NCBI RefSeq assembly: GCF_031846415.1
Contig: NZ_JAVRHT010000020.1
Location: 1 to 64,000 of the forward strand
Direction of reading: 5' to 3'
DNA: 64,000 nt
Origin: Rubrivirga litoralis
Lineage (GTDB): Bacteria > Bacteroidota > Rhodothermia > Rhodothermales > Rubricoccaceae
Positions within the stretch are counted from its first letter, which is position 1, and each line of letters starts with the position of its first letter. A program made the position numbers and the translations under genes. This document shows, piece after piece, positions 8,087 to 16,440 of this stretch. The notes under the pieces are model-generated. The model saw only the letters and a list, made by a program, of their open reading frames with translations, made no database searches and was not told the origin of the DNA.

Positions 8087-9715
8087 CTACTCCTGCGCGC
8101 TGAAGCCGAGCGCGACCCCGTTCGTCCACCCGAAGCCGTCCTGGTTCGGGTACTCGCCGCCGCCGGCGGGGCGCGAGAGGTCGGTCACGTCGTACTTCTC
8201 GGTCATCTTGCCCGTCGCCTGGTAGACCCGGCGGTTGAGGGCGAGCCATCGGTCGCGGACGGCGTCGGCGAGGTCGGCGCGGCCGTAGCGGCGGGCGCCC
8301 TCGGCGCCGAGCCACTGGAGCGGGGGCCATCCGTTGGGGGCGTCCCACTGCTGGCCCGACGCGACGAGCGTGGTCACGAGGCCGCCTGGCCGGAGGAAGT
8401 CGCGTTCGATGCGGTCGGCCGTCGCGCGGCCCTGCGCCTCGGTCGCGAGCCCGAAGTAGAGCGGGGCGGCCATCGCCAGCGTCGGCCGGTCCGTCACGCG
8501 CTGGCCGGTCCGCCAGCGGACGTCGAAAAAGGCGCCCTCGCTTGGGTCGTAGGCGGCGTCCAGGAGCGCCCGGCAGCGCGCCTCGGCCCGCCCCGCCCAC
8601 CGCTCGGCCTCGGCGTCGTCGCCCCCGAGCGCGTGGAGCCGGCCGATGGTCTGCTCCTGGTGGTAGAGGAGGCTGTTGAGGTCGACCGGGACGAGGTCGA
8701 CGGTCTCCAGCGTCCGCAGGTCCGTCGGGTCGCGCATCCAGCGGCTGGAGAAGTCCCACCCGCTCTCGGCCGCCGCCCGGAGGTTCCGGTAGAGGGCGGG
8801 GCGGTCGGCCTCGGGGAGCGTCTGGGCCAGCTCGTAGTCCTCGCGGTAGGACTCGGGCCGCGGCTCGGGCCGGTCGTCCCAGTAGCGGTTGAGGACCGCC
8901 CCGCCCGCCAGGCGCACGGCGCGGCGGTGCGCCTCGCCCGGCGCGAGGGCCTCGGCGCCGTCCATCCAGAACGCGTGCTCGGCCTCGAGGGCGGGGAGGT
9001 AGCGGAGCGCCTCGGCCGAGTCCGTGGCCGCCGCGTAGAGGCCGACCATGGCCGCGAAAAACGGCGGCTGACTCCGGCTGAGGTAGTACGTCCGGTTCCC
9101 GTTGGGGACGTGGCCGACGGTCTCGATCTGGTAGGCGAAGTTGTCGAGCACGCTCCGCACGACGTCGAGCCGCCCGCTCTCGACCAGCCCGAGCATGGTG
9201 AAGTACGAGTCCCAGTAGTAGACCTCGCGGAAGCGCCCGCCGGGCACGACGTACGGGTTGGGGAGCGGGATGAGCGACGAGACGAGCTCGGGGTCGTCGG
9301 CCGGGCGCGTGAGCACGGGCCACAGCGCGCGGACGTGCGCCTCCATCGAGAGCGACGGGTCGGTCTCGTACCCGGCCCCGACCGGCTCGGGGATCTCGAA
9401 GTGCCGGTCGACAAACGCGGCCAGGTCGAACGCCGCCCCGCCCGCGCCGTCCGTTTGCGGCCCGCCCCGCTCGGCCTGGTAGCGGGCGGCGATCTCGGCC
9501 GGCGGCAGGAGCGGCCGCGCGTCGGCGAACGTCTTGGAGTCGGGGAAGAGGCGGGCCAGCTGGACGTCGTGGAACAGCGGCCCGAGGTCGCGGGCGGGGT
9601 GGTACAGCCCGTCGGCCTGGGCGGGCGCGGCCTGGGCGGCGTCCGGCGCGGCGGTCTGGCAGCCGGCGGCGAGGACGACCGCGAGGAGAAGGAGGGCGGG
9701 GCGGAGGGGGCGCAT
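8087..9715 (-). CDS. treA: Trehalase (GH37), predicted lipoprotein
   Basis: Hydrolyses trehalose to two glucose molecules. Both trehalase signatures are present: PGGRFREVYYWDSYF near residue 157 and QWDAPNGWPP near 454. The blocks holding the known catalytic acids are also present: WDFSSRW for the acid Asp, and the EKYD/GGEYPNQDGFGWTNG region for the base Glu. Length (542) fits the family. The N-terminus MRPLRPALLLL ending LAAGC is a lipobox, so the enzyme is probably attached to a membrane facing the periplasm rather than soluble as in Escherichia coli TreA. The start at 9715 was chosen because it gives this signal; the frame stays open 50 codons further upstream. Single gene, divergent from the ABC exporter. 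Confidence 0.95.
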   Translation of the reverse strand: MRPLRPALLLLAVVLAAGCQTAAPDAAQAAPAQADGLYHPARDLGPLFHDVQLARLFPDSKTFADARPLLPPAEIAARYQAERGGPQTDGAGGAAFDLAAFVDRHFEIPEPVGAGYETDPSLSMEAHVRALWPVLTRPADDPELVSSLIPLPNPYVVPGGRFREVYYWDSYFTMLGLVESGRLDVVRSVLDNFAYQIETVGHVPNGNRTYYLSRSQPPFFAAMVGLYAAATDSAEALRYLPALEAEHAFWMDGAEALAPGEAHRRAVRLAGGAVLNRYWDDRPEPRPESYREDYELAQTLPEADRPALYRNLRAAAESGWDFSSRWMRDPTDLRTLETVDLVPVDLNSLLYHQEQTIGRLHALGGDDAEAERWAGRAEARCRALLDAAYDPSEGAFFDVRWRTGQRVTDRPTLAMAAPLYFGLATEAQGRATADRIERDFLRPGGLVTTLVASGQQWDAPNGWPPLQWLGAEGARRYGRADLADAVRDRWLALNRRVYQATGKMTEKYDVTDLSRPAGGGEYPNQDGFGWTNGVALGFSAQE

Positions 9716-9741
9716 CGGGCGGGGCGGGCGTGCGGGGGCGG

Positions 9742-9749
9742 CCAACCTA
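9742..9749 (-). promoter_or_regulatory. Candidate -7 element TAGGTTGG for trehalase
   Basis: TAGGTTGG on the minus strand, 26 nt before the trehalase ATG, directly preceded by GCGGGGCGG. Same placement as the TAGGTTCG elements before other minus-strand genes here. Confidence 0.45.
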
Positions 9750-9828
9750 CCGCCCCGCTCGTCCTGCCCACCCCGCCCGCAGACCGCCCCGCCCGTGAAC
9801 ACGGCGCGGGGCGGGGCGTGCATCGGGC

Positions 9829-11724
9829 ATGGCAACACGAAACGGCACGGCGCGGAAGACGGCAAAGCGGAAGGGGAGCTCGCGAGGCCCGGCCGAGGAC
9901 CTCTCGTTCCGCGAGCGGCTCGGGGCGCTCTCGAACCTCCCGCCGCTCTTCCGCCTCGTCTGGGCCACGAGCCCCGGGCTCGTCACGGCCAACCTCGCGC
10001 TCCGGCTCGTCCGCTCGCTCGTGCCGGTGGCGATGCTCTATGTGGGCAAGCTGGTCGTCGACGAGGTGGTCCGCGTGGCGGCGACGGCGGCGGACCTGGG
10101 CGGCCTGTCGGCGTGGGGCGGGGCGCTGGAGGGGCTCGCGTGGCTGCTCGCGGCTGAGCTGGGGCTGGCCGTGCTGAGCGACGTGCTCGGCCGGGCGACG
10201 GCGCTCTGCGACTCGCTCCTGGGCGACCTGTTCACGAACGAGACCTCAGTCCGCCTCATGCGCCACGCGGCGGCGCTCGACCTGGCCCACTTCGAAAACG
10301 CCGACTTCTACGACCAGCTGGAGCGGGCGCGGCGGCAGACGACGGGGCGGATGGTCCTGCTGAGCCAGGTGTTCGGCCAGGCTGAGAGCCTGATCACGGT
10401 CGCCTCGCTGGGCGTCGGGCTGGCGGTGTACCAGCCGTGGCTGCTCGTGCTGCTCGCCGTGGCGCTCGTCCCGGCCTTTCTCGGCGAGGCCCACTTTAAC
10501 GCCCAATCGTACTCGCTGGCGTACTCGTGGACGCCCGAGCGCCGCGAGCTCGACTACCTCCGCTACGTCGGGGCGTCGGACGACACGGCCAAGGAAGTCA
10601 AGGTGTTCGGGCTCAATGACTACCTCGCCGAGCGCTACCGGACGCTCGCCGACCGCTACTACCTCGCCAACCGCTCGCTCGCCGTCCGGCGGGCGGGGTG
10701 GGGCGGCCTGCTCTCGGCCGTTGGCACGTTGGGCTACTACGCGGCCTACGCCGTGATCGTGTACCGGACGGCGGCCGGCGCGTTCACGATCGGCGATCTC
10801 ACGTTCCTGGCTGGCTCGTTCGGGCGGATGCGGTCGCTCCTGGAGGGCCTGCTCGCGTCGTTCTCCGACGTCTCGGGACGGGCGCTCTACCTCGAGGACC
10901 TGTTCTCGTTTTTCGAGATCGAGCCCGCCGTCGCCACCCCGCCCAATGCCGTGCCGGTGCCGGACCCGATCGCTGAGGGGTTCGCGTTCGAGGGCGTCGG
11001 GTTCCGGTACCCGGGGAGCGAGGTGTGGGCCGTCCGCGATCTCACGTTCACGCTCCGCGCCGGCGAGGCGCTCGCGCTCGTGGGCGAGAACGGGGCGGGC
11101 AAGACGACGCTCGTGAAGCTGCTCGCCCGGCTCTACGACCCCGACGAGGGCCGCATCCTGCTCGACGGCCGCGACCTCAGGGACTACGACCTCGACGAGC
11201 TCCGGTCCGCCATCGGCGTCATCTTCCAGGACTTCGTGCGCTACCACCTGACGGCGTCCGAGAACATCGCCGTTGGGCGGATCGCGGAGCGGGGCGACCG
11301 GCCCCGGATCGAGACGTCGGCCGAGCGGTCGCTCGCGGACGCGGTCATCGAGTCGCTGCCCGAGGGCTACGACCAGACGCTGGGCAAGCGGTTCTCGGCG
11401 GGCGTGGACCTCTCGGGCGGCCAGTGGCAGAAGGTGGCGCTCGGCCGGGCCTACATGCGCGACGCCCAGCTCCTCATCCTCGACGAGCCGACGGCGGCGC
11501 TCGACGCGCGCGCCGAGTACGAGGTGTTCGAGCGGTTCAAGGACCTGACCGAAGGCAAGACGGCCGTGCTCATCTCGCACCGCTTCTCGACGGTCCGCAT
11601 GGCCGACCGCATCCTGGTCCTCGACGGCGGCCGCGTCGAGGAGGTGGGCACGCACGAGGAGCTCCTGCGGGCGGGGCGGCGCTACGCGGAGCTGTTCGAG
11701 CTCCAGGCTCAGGGGTATCGGTAG
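9829..11724 (+). CDS. ABC exporter, fused membrane and ATPase domains
   Basis: A 631-residue half-transporter that should work as a homodimer or with an unseen partner. A basic N-terminus (about 1-25) precedes a six-helix membrane domain (about 50-340) and a nucleotide-binding domain (about 385-625). The latter shows Walker A GENGAGKTTLVKLL, Q-loop IFQDFVRY, signature LSGGQWQKVALGRA, Walker B LLILDEPTAAL and H-loop ISHRFSTV. The pattern fits the MsbA/lipid-and-drug exporter class; substrate unknown. ATG 9829 follows a GC-rich leader. It is divergent from trehalase and there is no adjacent permease or adaptor gene. Confidence 0.92.
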   Translation: MATRNGTARKTAKRKGSSRGPAEDLSFRERLGALSNLPPLFRLVWATSPGLVTANLALRLVRSLVPVAMLYVGKLVVDEVVRVAATAADLGGLSAWGGALEGLAWLLAAELGLAVLSDVLGRATALCDSLLGDLFTNETSVRLMRHAAALDLAHFENADFYDQLERARRQTTGRMVLLSQVFGQAESLITVASLGVGLAVYQPWLLVLLAVALVPAFLGEAHFNAQSYSLAYSWTPERRELDYLRYVGASDDTAKEVKVFGLNDYLAERYRTLADRYYLANRSLAVRRAGWGGLLSAVGTLGYYAAYAVIVYRTAAGAFTIGDLTFLAGSFGRMRSLLEGLLASFSDVSGRALYLEDLFSFFEIEPAVATPPNAVPVPDPIAEGFAFEGVGFRYPGSEVWAVRDLTFTLRAGEALALVGENGAGKTTLVKLLARLYDPDEGRILLDGRDLRDYDLDELRSAIGVIFQDFVRYHLTASENIAVGRIAERGDRPRIETSAERSLADAVIESLPEGYDQTLGKRFSAGVDLSGGQWQKVALGRAYMRDAQLLILDEPTAALDARAEYEVFERFKDLTEGKTAVLISHRFSTVRMADRILVLDGGRVEEVGTHEELLRAGRRYAELFELQAQGYR

Positions 11725-11929
11725 GCCGCCCCGCCCAGGGCGGCGGGCGGGGCGGGCGCCGTGCTCGGGTGGGCGGGGCGGCCGTCCGTGCGCCGCGCCC
11801 TACGTTGGCGCCACCCCGCCCGTGCGTCTCTACCGCACTGGCTGAGCGGCGGCTGAGGCGGCACGGCACGCGACCATCGCGGCTCGCTCGGACACCCCGC
11901 CCGCCCGGCGGCGTTGACAGGCCGCACCC

Positions 11930-12007
11930 ACCCCGCCCCTATGCGTCTCCGCCCCACCCCGCCCCTATGCGTCTCCGCCCCACCCCGCCCCTATGCGTCT
12001 CCGCCCC
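11930..12007 (+). repeat. Three perfect 26-bp tandem copies, each with an ATG
   Basis: Copies at 11930-11955, 11956-11981 and 11982-12007, each containing cccctATGcgtctccgcccc. The ATGs fall at 11941, 11967 and 11993. As 26 is not a multiple of three, they open three different frames, and only the third starts the FKBP gene. The repeat duplicates the whole translation start region of that gene. Confidence 0.95.
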
Positions 12008-12355
12008 GCCCCGCTCCTCCTGCTCCTCGTGGGCCTCGCCGTCGCCGCGTGCGACTCCAGCGACTCCAACGACTCCAACGACTCCGACGGCGTGGCCGAT
12101 CTCGGCGACACGGTGTTCGTCTCGTTCGAAGGTCGCCTCGACGACGGGACCATCTTCAACCCCCGGACCCAGGCCTCTTTCCGGCTGGACGACAGCGTGA
12201 TCCCCGGCTTCCGCGACGGCATCGTAGGGATGCGGGTGGGGGAGAGCCGGACGTTCGTCGTCCCGCCCGAGGAGGGGTACGGCGACCAGCAGCGGGGGCC
12301 GATCCCGCCCAACTCCACGCTCACGTTCGAGGTCGAGCTCCTCGGCGTCCGCTAA
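11993..12355 (+). CDS. FKBP-type peptidyl-prolyl isomerase, lipoprotein
   Basis: A 120-residue exported prolyl isomerase. The signal peptide ends VAAC (lipobox Cys at about 20), followed by a Ser/Asp/Asn linker encoded by 9-bp repeats (gactccaac). The FKBP core begins near residue 35: GDTVFVSFEGRL, DGTIFNP, VIPGFRDGIVGMRVGE, PPEEGYGDQ and IPPNSTLTFEVELL, all standard family blocks. It should assist folding of exported proteins in the periplasm. Start at 11993 is the third of three tandem ATGs and the only one in frame. Confidence 0.93.
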   Translation: MRLRPAPLLLLLVGLAVAACDSSDSNDSNDSDGVADLGDTVFVSFEGRLDDGTIFNPRTQASFRLDDSVIPGFRDGIVGMRVGESRTFVVPPEEGYGDQQRGPIPPNSTLTFEVELLGVR

Positions 12356-12383
12356 CGCCGCGCTGTGGGCTCCCGCCCCGCCC

Positions 12384-12977
12384 TTACGCGCCAGGGCGGG
12401 GCGGCGGCACGCGGCCGTCGCGGCCGGCGAGGTGGAGCGGGAACGTGGGCTCGCCGTCCCGCGCCTCGCCCTCGTCGTAGCGGTAGAGCCCGAGCTTCCC
12501 CGACCGCTCCAGGAAGGCGTAACGGACCTCCCCGGTCTGCTCGATGCCCTCCTCGCGGAGCAGGCCGAGAAACTCGTCGGGCCGCAGGCGCTCCAGACGG
12601 ACGTTCTCGTCCAGCACGCGGCCGTGCTCGATGAGGAGCCGCGGCCGCCCTTCGAGAAAGTCGTTCACGCGCTGTGAGCGGAGCTGGGCCTGCCCAGCCA
12701 GGCTGCTCAGGGTGACGACGACGACGACCACGAGGCACGCGTAGAGGATCGGGACCTGGGGGTAGAACATGACGTCGCCCGTCGCCGAGCCCAGCGCGAT
12801 GACGACCACGAACTCGAACGGCGAGAGCTGCTGCTGGCCCCGCTTCCCCATAAACCGGAGGAGGAGGACCGTGAACAGGTAGATGACGACGACGCGGAAG
12901 ACGATCTCGAGGAAGAAGAGCGGGGGTTGCTCTCCGATAAACATCCGGTGCCAGTCGAAGGGGGTCACGGGGTCCAC
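12384..12977 (-). CDS. DUF421 (YetF-type) membrane protein
   Basis: A 197-residue protein with three membrane helices in the first 95 residues and a soluble C-terminal domain. The family block MGKRGQQQLSPFEFVVVIALG is recognisable near residue 43, as is the later RLLIEHGRV segment of the small beta-rich domain. DUF421 proteins are widespread; some are tied to spore germination or envelope functions, but the biochemical role is unknown. It starts 12 nt after the metallo-hydrolase stop, suggesting co-transcription. Confidence 0.85.
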   Translation of the reverse strand: MDPVTPFDWHRMFIGEQPPLFFLEIVFRVVVIYLFTVLLLRFMGKRGQQQLSPFEFVVVIALGSATGDVMFYPQVPILYACLVVVVVVTLSSLAGQAQLRSQRVNDFLEGRPRLLIEHGRVLDENVRLERLRPDEFLGLLREEGIEQTGEVRYAFLERSGKLGLYRYDEGEARDGEPTFPLHLAGRDGRVPPPRPGA

Positions 12978-12989
12978 GGCGGGGCGGGG

Positions 12990-13880
12990 CTAGCGGAGGG
13001 CGCGGGCGAGGCCGTGCCAGCTCGCGTCGGGGTAGAGGAGGGCGCGGTACGGCGCGGCGGCCTCGGCGCCGAGATCGGCGTCGAGGCCGCTCAGAATCTC
13101 GGACGAGAACGCGGCCGCCTGGTGCCCGCGGTCGGCGTCGGCGTCCGCGCGGTCGGCGCGGACGCGGGCGGCCCAGGCGTCCAGCGCCGTGCGGAACGCG
13201 GCGAGGTCGGCGGCCGGCGTCTCGCTCGCGCCCCAGTGCATGCGGAACAGGCGCTCCGGCTCCCACGCCGCGATCCGGTCCAGCGACGCCGGCCACGCCT
13301 CCAGGTCCACGTCCGGGGGCGGGGTGACGGGCAGGACGCGCTCCGAGGGCGGGGCGGTCATCCCGACCGTGTCGCCGACGAACGCGGTCGCCGTCGCGCG
13401 GTCGAAGTAGGCGACGTGGTGGACGGCGTGGCCCGGCGTGTACGCCACGTCGAGCGCCCGCCCGCCGACCTCGACGGCCTCCCCGCCCGCGAGCGGCCGC
13501 AGCGACGCCTCGGGGACGGCCTCGAAGGCACCCCACAGCTCGTCCATCCGGTCGCCGTAGAGCCGCGTCGCGCTCGCGATCAGCTTCTCCGGCCGGGCCA
13601 GGTGCCGCGCGCCGACCTCGTGGACCCAGACCGGCACGCCGAGCCGGCGCACGAGCGTGCCCGTCGCCCCGGCGTGGTCGAGGTGGATGTGCGTGAGGAG
13701 GAGCGCGCGGACGTCGCCCAGGCCGTGCCCGAGCGCGCCCAGCCCGTCCTCCAGCGCCGGAAGCACGGTCGACGGGCCGGGGTCGACGAGCGCCACCCCG
13801 CCCTCGACCGGGACGACGCCGCAGGCGAGGACGCGCTCGGCGCCGAGAAACGGGAGGTCGAGGGCGCGGACATCATTCAT
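12990..13880 (-). CDS. MBL-fold metallo-hydrolase
   Basis: A 296-residue metallo-beta-lactamase-fold hydrolase. The zinc motif THIHLDHAG is at residues 63-71, with a further metal ligand in TPGHAVHH near 168 and GDTVG near 187, as in glyoxalase II-like enzymes. The C-terminal part (MHWGASET) supplies another conserved His. The substrate cannot be named; thioester or lactone hydrolysis is typical. It is the first gene of a likely pair with the DUF421 gene. Confidence 0.88.
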   Translation of the reverse strand: MNDVRALDLPFLGAERVLACGVVPVEGGVALVDPGPSTVLPALEDGLGALGHGLGDVRALLLTHIHLDHAGATGTLVRRLGVPVWVHEVGARHLARPEKLIASATRLYGDRMDELWGAFEAVPEASLRPLAGGEAVEVGGRALDVAYTPGHAVHHVAYFDRATATAFVGDTVGMTAPPSERVLPVTPPPDVDLEAWPASLDRIAAWEPERLFRMHWGASETPAADLAAFRTALDAWAARVRADRADADADRGHQAAAFSSEILSGLDADLGAEAAAPYRALLYPDASWHGLARALR

Positions 13881-13937
13881 GGAGCGGACTCAGATGGTGA
13901 ACCCCGAGGGCGGGGCGGGAAAACGGGGGCGGGGCGG

Positions 13938-14441
13938 TCAGCGCCAGAGCGTCGTGAGCGGGCCGCCCCGCCCGCGCACGGGGTCGGCGGCCGGGCGGGG
14001 CACGGCGACGCCGGGCGGGGCGGGGCCGTCGTGGTCGGGTCGCCGCGTGGTGAAGGCGTGCTGGCCCTCGGGATAGGCGCCGACGACGCGGAAGTCGGCG
14101 CTGGCGTCGAGCCGCTGGTGGACGGTCCCGACGGGGAGCACGACCACGTCGCCGGCCTCCACCGTCACGTCCTGCCCCGCCGCCCCGCCCAGGCGGAGCG
14201 CTGCGCGGCCGGCGACGACGGCGAGCGCCTCGTGGGCGTCGGGGTGCTCGTGCGGGTAGGCGAAGACGCCGTCGACCCACGCTCCGCCCCAGCCGTTCTC
14301 GTCCAGGCGGCGGACGGCGGCCTCCGCCCCGCCCTCGAATGCGGCGCGGTACAGGAGGACCGGCCACGCGCGGCCGTCGCCGCCCCGCCCCAGCGTCAGC
14401 GTCTCGGGCGGACCCAACGGGCGGGGCGGAACGTCGGGCAT
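13938..14441 (-). CDS. Cupin-domain protein (YjlB-like)
   Basis: A 167-residue single cupin. The first metal-binding block is PHEHPDAHEALAV (about 65-77) and the second is VVLPVGTVHQRL (about 105). This resembles the YjlB-type cupins of unknown function that bind a divalent metal. The final 30 residues are rich in Pro/Arg/Gly, encoded by the GC-rich 11-mer. Upstream of the metallo-hydrolase gene and in the same direction. Confidence 0.8.
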   Translation of the reverse strand: MPDVPPRPLGPPETLTLGRGGDGRAWPVLLYRAAFEGGAEAAVRRLDENGWGGAWVDGVFAYPHEHPDAHEALAVVAGRAALRLGGAAGQDVTVEAGDVVVLPVGTVHQRLDASADFRVVGAYPEGQHAFTTRRPDHDGPAPPGVAVPRPAADPVRGRGGPLTTLWR

Positions 14442-14514
14442 CGGGCGGGGCGGGAACGGTGGGGTGGGGCGGCGTGGAGCGGCGTTCAGGAGGCGGCCGA
14501 GTGCGCGGCCTGAG

Positions 14515-14547
14515 GCCGTACCCCGTACCCGCCCGGAGGGCGTTCTA
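14515..14547 (-). repeat. Post-stop GTAC element after acyl-CoA dehydrogenase
   Basis: Reading on the minus strand from the stop codon: TAGAACGCCCTCCGGGCG then GGTACGGGGTACGG. CGCCC-TCC-GGGCG is a small perfect hairpin. The same TAGARC..CCCTCCGG..GGGTACGGGGTAC string follows the stops at 34999 and 59896. Confidence 0.7.
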
Positions 14548-15882
14548 CACGAACGCGCTGAGGCCGGTGATGGCGCGGCCCGTGATGAGCACGTTCATCT
14601 CGCGCGAGCCCTCGTAGCTGTAGACGGCCTCGGCGTCGGCGAACAAGCGGGCCACGTCGTGCTCCAGCAAGATGCCGTTGCCGCCGAGCAGGCCGCGCCC
14701 GATCTGCGCCGTCTCGCGCATCTTGTCCACGCACCACACCTTGGCGAGCGACGCCCGCTCGTGGAGCCGCTCGTGCTCCTCGTAGAGCTGGCCGAGCCCG
14801 AGGACCGTGGCCTGGATGGCGACCACGTTGCCGAGCATCCGCACGAGCCCCTCCTGGACGAGCTGGAAGCCGGCGATCGGCTTGCCGAACTGGGTCCGCC
14901 GCGTGCAGTAGTCGAGCGTCGCCTCGTAGAGCCCCATCGCCATCCCGCACGCCTCCCACGAGACGCCGGCGCGGGCCGTCGCCAGTTGCCCCGCCACGTC
15001 CTTGAACGTGCGGACGCCCGGGAGCCGGCTGGCCTCCGGCACCTCGACGTTCTCCAGCCGGATGTCGACGTTCTGAACGGCCCGCTTGGCGATCTTGCCC
15101 TCCAGCTTGTCCACGTGGAAGCCGGGCGTCCCCTTCTCGACGAGGAAGCCCTTCACATTCCCATCGGCCGTGTCGCGCGCCCAGATCACGGTGACGTCGG
15201 CGAAGGTCGCGTTGCCGGACCACTTTTTGGCGCCGTTCAACGTCCATGTGTCGCCGTCGCGGCTCGCCGTGGTTTCCAAGCCGAGGGCGGCGTCCGACCC
15301 GTGCTCAGGCTCGGTCAGCGCCCAACTCCCGATGGCCTCGAACCGCTCCAGCGGGCCGATCCACCGCTCTTTCTGCGCGTCGCTCCCGAACCGCCAGATC
15401 GAGTACAGGCAGAGCCCCCAATGCACGCCCAGAAACGTGCCGACGGACGGGTCGACGCGGGGGATCTCCATCGAGACCAGCCCGGTGAGGAAGCCGTCGG
15501 TGCAGTACCGCTCGGCCGGGTTCGGCCCGAACGCCTCGTGGAGCGCGTCGCGGAAGCCGGGGACGATCTCGAACGGCATCTCGCCCCGCTCCCAGTAGTC
15601 GTTGATGACCGGCGCGACCTCGTCGACCATGAACCGGCGGACGACGCGCCGCGCGCGCTGCTGGTCGTCGGTGAGCTGGCGCTCGAAGAGGCCGTAGAAG
15701 TCGGCGTCTGGCGCGGGCGGGGCGTACGGCGGGCGGGCCGCCCCGCCCCGGGCGCCGTCGCCGCCCGAGCGGCCGGGGCCGACGAGCCGGTCGAGGTCCT
15801 CGGCCGACATGCCTTCGAGGCGGTCGAGGAGGGCGGCGAGGTCGGTCTTTTCGGCGAGGCGGGCGAGCCGGGCGGGGTCCAT
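14545..15882 (-). CDS. Acyl-CoA dehydrogenase, glutaryl-CoA dehydrogenase-like
   Basis: A 445-residue FAD enzyme oxidising an acyl-CoA to the enoyl-CoA. After a 75-residue N-terminal extension rich in Pro/Gly, the dehydrogenase core runs to the end: IGSWALTEPEHGSDA (FAD/substrate loop), LNGAKKWSGNATFAD, TRRTQFGKPIAGFQLVQE, and YSYEGSREMNVLITGRAI holding the likely catalytic Glu near residue 423. The final GRAITGLSAFV matches glutaryl-CoA/short-chain ACX4-type dehydrogenases, which differ in whether they decarboxylate. It could serve lysine/tryptophan or fatty-acid breakdown. Monocistronic; a GTAC element follows its stop. Confidence 0.88.
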   Translation of the reverse strand: MDPARLARLAEKTDLAALLDRLEGMSAEDLDRLVGPGRSGGDGARGGAARPPYAPPAPDADFYGLFERQLTDDQQRARRVVRRFMVDEVAPVINDYWERGEMPFEIVPGFRDALHEAFGPNPAERYCTDGFLTGLVSMEIPRVDPSVGTFLGVHWGLCLYSIWRFGSDAQKERWIGPLERFEAIGSWALTEPEHGSDAALGLETTASRDGDTWTLNGAKKWSGNATFADVTVIWARDTADGNVKGFLVEKGTPGFHVDKLEGKIAKRAVQNVDIRLENVEVPEASRLPGVRTFKDVAGQLATARAGVSWEACGMAMGLYEATLDYCTRRTQFGKPIAGFQLVQEGLVRMLGNVVAIQATVLGLGQLYEEHERLHERASLAKVWCVDKMRETAQIGRGLLGGNGILLEHDVARLFADAEAVYSYEGSREMNVLITGRAITGLSAFV

Positions 15883-15966
15883 CGGGCGGGGCGGGTGGGG
15901 GCGGGGTGAACGGCACGGCCGGGGCCGGGTTCATCCGCCGCCCCGCCCGCGCCGGTTTACGCCCAC

Positions 15967-16000
15967 GAAAAAGCGGCCGCCCCGCTCGGGGACGGCCGCT
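15967..16000 (-). terminator. Intrinsic terminator for the small Cys protein gene
   Basis: On the minus strand AGCGGCCG and CGGCCGCT flank CCCC/GGGG to give a long GC stem with a short loop, followed by TTTTT (A-run at 15968-15972 on the plus strand). It lies 23 nt after the stop at 16023. Confidence 0.8.
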
Positions 16001-16022
16001 CAGGGTCGAGGGCGGGGCGGGC

Positions 16023-16232
16023 TCAGGCCTGCGCTCCGGGCTGGCCGAGCACGTCGAGCGGGATCAGCTCGAGGTGGATGCCGTTGTCGCCCGGGTAGCT
16101 CCGGGTGTGGGCGACCTCGTTCGTCCAGATCTCGTCGGGGATGCCGTCGGGGAAGGCGCTGCAGAGGAGGTCGTCGGTCACCTGGCGTTCGAGGTGGGTG
16201 CAGGCGGTGCACTGGGATTGGGCGTCAATCAT
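16023..16232 (-). CDS. Small Cys-containing protein (CxxC..C..FPDGIPDEI)
   Basis: A 69-residue protein with Cys8, Cys11 (CTAC) and Cys24, then FPDGIPDEIWTNE and HTRSYPGDNGI. The pattern recalls small conserved proteins of the form CxxC..CxAFPDGIPxEI seen in many bacteria and phages, whose function I do not know. The cysteines suggest metal binding. Start taken at ATG 16232; the frame remains open upstream but that part has no protein-like composition. It has its own promoter region and intrinsic terminator, so it is transcribed alone. Confidence 0.8.
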   Translation of the reverse strand: MIDAQSQCTACTHLERQVTDDLLCSAFPDGIPDEIWTNEVAHTRSYPGDNGIHLELIPLDVLGQPGAQA

Positions 16233-16440
16233 GGCGGGGCGGGTGTGGTTCTGGATGTTGCGTGTTGAACCGTCCCGCGGACGGGCGGGTCCGGCGGGGA
16301 CCAACATTAGAACCAGTCCAGATCCACCCAGGCGCCGATTTTGCCGCCCCGCCCTCAGCTCCAACGGCCCGGGCGGGGCGGCTGGCTGGGCGCTCTCGGC
16401 GACCGCCCCGCCCACGCGCACGAGCCGGTCCGCACGGCCG

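Noticed and set aside
11941..12480. Protein starting at the first ATG of the 26-bp repeat
   Set aside because: It reads through the FKBP gene in another frame as a Pro/Arg shadow; only the third ATG gives a recognisable protein.
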